Shown here piece after piece: positions 30,625-32,124 of a stretch of 32,124 nucleotides of DNA; the stretch's first letter is position 1; each line of letters opens with the position of its first letter. Position numbers and translations under genes: made by a program. Origin of the DNA: an uncultured Lactobacillaceae bacterium (GTDB lineage: Bacteria > Bacillota > Bacilli > Lactobacillales > Lactobacillaceae); contig CALYPJ010000014.1 in the NCBI GenBank assembly GCA_945273735.1, positions 1 through 32,124 of the forward strand. Reading direction: 5' to 3'. The notes beneath the pieces were generated by a model. It saw only the letters and a program-made list of their open reading frames with translations. It searched no databases and was not told the origin of the DNA.

Positions 30625-32124
30625 TGGAAAAAGGTTATGCTGTTGGCGGTCGTTACCGGATTATTCGGGAAATTGGCGAAGGTGGAATGTCAATTGTTTA
30701 TTTGGCTCATGATTTAATTCTAGATCGTGATGTTGCCGTTAAAGTCTTAAAATACGATTTGCAAAATAATCCAGAAACAACTCGGCGCTTTGAGCGTGAA
30801 GCTATGGCGATTTCTGAATTGAGTCATCCTAATATTGTAAGCATTTATGATGTAGGTAATGATCATGGAATGCAGTATTTAGTAATGGAGTATGTTGATG
30901 GCACTAATTTAAAGGAATATTTAAGAAATAACTTTCCGTTACCGCTAGAAAGAATTCAACAAATAATGGAACAAATTCTTTCAGCTGTAGCACAAGCCCA
31001 TTCACTAGGAATTATTCATCGAGATTTAAAACCGCTTAATATTTTAATTGATCAAGAAGGTAATACCAAAATTTCAGATTTTGGTATTGCAATGGCTTTA
31101 AATGATGAAGGAATGACTCAAACTAATTCTGTAATGGGAACAGTTCATTATTTATCTCCTGAACAGGCTCGGGGAGCTCAAGCTACTAAGCAATCTGATA
31201 TTTATTCATTAGGAATTATTTTATTTGAACTTTTGACTGGTTCGGTTCCTTTTGTTGGTGAAACTCCTGTTTCTGTGGCAATTAAACATTCGCGCAATGA
31301 TCTACCTTCTGTAAGACAAACAGACCCTAGTATTCCACAATCTTTTGAAAATATTATTACGCGTGCTACTGCTAAAGATCCTAATGATCGTTATGAATCA
31401 GTAGAAGCAATGCTAGAAGATGTGGGAACAGCATTAGATGCAGATAGGATTAATGAACCAAAATTAGTTATTAATCATGATGATGTTGAAGCAACTCGAT
31501 TAATTTCTTCTCATCCAACTAGTGAATTAAATGATAAAGATTTACTTAAAATGCCAGAAGGTGGAATTCTTCCTAATGAAGATCAAAAAAAAGATGTTAA
31601 AAAAAGAAAAAAATTATCTCAACAGCAAAAAATCATGGCAATCTCCGGTGGAATAATAGTTGGGGTAGTTTTATTGCTATTATTCCTTCTGTTAATTAAC
31701 CATAAGAAAGAAATAGCAATGCCTGATATTACTAATTTAAGTGAAAAACAGGCAGTTGAATTATTAAAGTCTAAGAAGTTAAAGATTAGTCCTAAAGTTG
31801 AAAAATTGAGTGATAGTAAAATTCCTGCTGGTAATATTATTCGAACAGAGCCACCAATAAACAGTAAGATTAAAGAAGGAACTATAGTTCGACTTTTTGT
31901 AAGTACGGGAGCCCCTACATATAAAATGGCTGATTTTACTTCACAATCGTATACTGAAGCTAAAGATACTTTAGATCGTCATGGAATTAAAGTTAAAGTT
32001 AAACGTGAATATTCTGATACAATCCGTGAGGGAATTGTAATGGATCAAAGTATTAGACCAAATCGAAGAATTACCAAGGGCACTACGGTAACTTTAACCG
32101 TTAGTAAAGGTCAAAAAGAAATTA
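30621..32124 (+). CDS. stkP: PASTA-domain Ser/Thr protein kinase (partial, cut by window end)
   Basis: A transmembrane eukaryote-like kinase (PrkC/StkP/PknB type) that senses cell-wall fragments and controls wall growth and division. 501 codons are present. The kinase domain has GEGGMSIVY, ATP Lys41, catalytic IIHRDLKPLNIL (Asp135; Leu139 at a position often Gln or Glu), DFG at 153-155 and GTVHYLSPEQARG. A charged linker follows with KKDVKKRKK, then one membrane helix (339-360) and at least two PASTA repeats (MPDITNLSEKQAVELLKSK and MADFTSQSYTEAKDTL). The start is ATG 30621; GGAG (30608-30611) lies 9 bases before. The C-terminus and any further PASTA repeats lie outside the window. Confidence 0.95.
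   Translation, partial: MMEKGYAVGGRYRIIREIGEGGMSIVYLAHDLILDRDVAVKVLKYDLQNNPETTRRFEREAMAISELSHPNIVSIYDVGNDHGMQYLVMEYVDGTNLKEYLRNNFPLPLERIQQIMEQILSAVAQAHSLGIIHRDLKPLNILIDQEGNTKISDFGIAMALNDEGMTQTNSVMGTVHYLSPEQARGAQATKQSDIYSLGIILFELLTGSVPFVGETPVSVAIKHSRNDLPSVRQTDPSIPQSFENIITRATAKDPNDRYESVEAMLEDVGTALDADRINEPKLVINHDDVEATRLISSHPTSELNDKDLLKMPEGGILPNEDQKKDVKKRKKLSQQQKIMAISGGIIVGVVLLLLFLLLINHKKEIAMPDITNLSEKQAVELLKSKKLKISPKVEKLSDSKIPAGNIIRTEPPINSKIKEGTIVRLFVSTGAPTYKMADFTSQSYTEAKDTLDRHGIKVKVKREYSDTIREGIVMDQSIRPNRRITKGTTVTLTVSKGQKEI

Noticed and set aside
1-32124. CRISPR array, intact insertion sequence, prophage or defence island
   Set aside because: No regularly spaced repeats, transposase, integrase or phage structural genes were seen. 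Base composition and codon use look even across the window.

Overview
This window looks like core chromosome of a low-G+C, non-sporulating Gram-positive bacterium of the order Lactobacillales, most likely a lactobacillus relative. The evidence is base composition (roughly one third G+C by eye), strong purine-rich Shine-Dalgarno sites, a complete dlt operon for D-alanylation of teichoic acid, a T-box ahead of hisS-aspS, and housekeeping clusters in the Bacillus/Lactobacillus order. accBC, spoIII genes and dxs, which flank some of these genes in Bacillus, are absent. I cannot name the species from sequence alone.

Layout. 1-516 has no gene; it holds a degenerate tRNA-like segment and, at its right edge, the dlt terminator. 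517-4949 (minus) is dltX-dltA-dltB-dltC-dltD. 4950-5463 is a divergent regulatory region: a perfect 10-bp-arm palindrome on the dlt side, a 13-bp tandem repeat, and a T-box leader for hisS. 5464-9047 is hisS-aspS; AspS carries an extra C-terminal GNAT acetyltransferase-like domain. 9319-10840 is a lemA/TPM-domain pair. 11120-12304 is an unrecognised polytopic membrane protein on its own transcription unit. 12403-14202 (minus) is pepF. 14337-15121 is a promoter, L21 leader, rplU, rpmA and terminator; the prp (ysxB) protease gene normally between the two is missing and the L27 N-terminus is unusual. 15135-24986 is pepP-efp-yqhY-nusB-folD-xseA-xseB-ispA-tlyA, then argR-recN-ydbC-gmk-rpoZ. 25138 to the end is priA-fmt-rsmB-stp-stkP, with the kinase cut by the window edge.

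Most genes are compactly arranged, with 1-26 base overlaps that suggest translational coupling: TAATG, ATGA or TTGA junctions, or start codons set inside the preceding gene. TTG starts are common (hisS, folD, rsmB, probably priA), and ydbC probably uses GTG. The window is mostly ordinary housekeeping DNA. The points that stand out are the AspRS-GNAT fusion with an altered acetyl-CoA loop, the loss of prp together with a rewritten L27 leader peptide, the hisS-aspS T-box whose readable specifier candidates are Asp rather than His codons, and several unassigned palindromic operators. I saw no CRISPR array, intact transposon, prophage or defence island.
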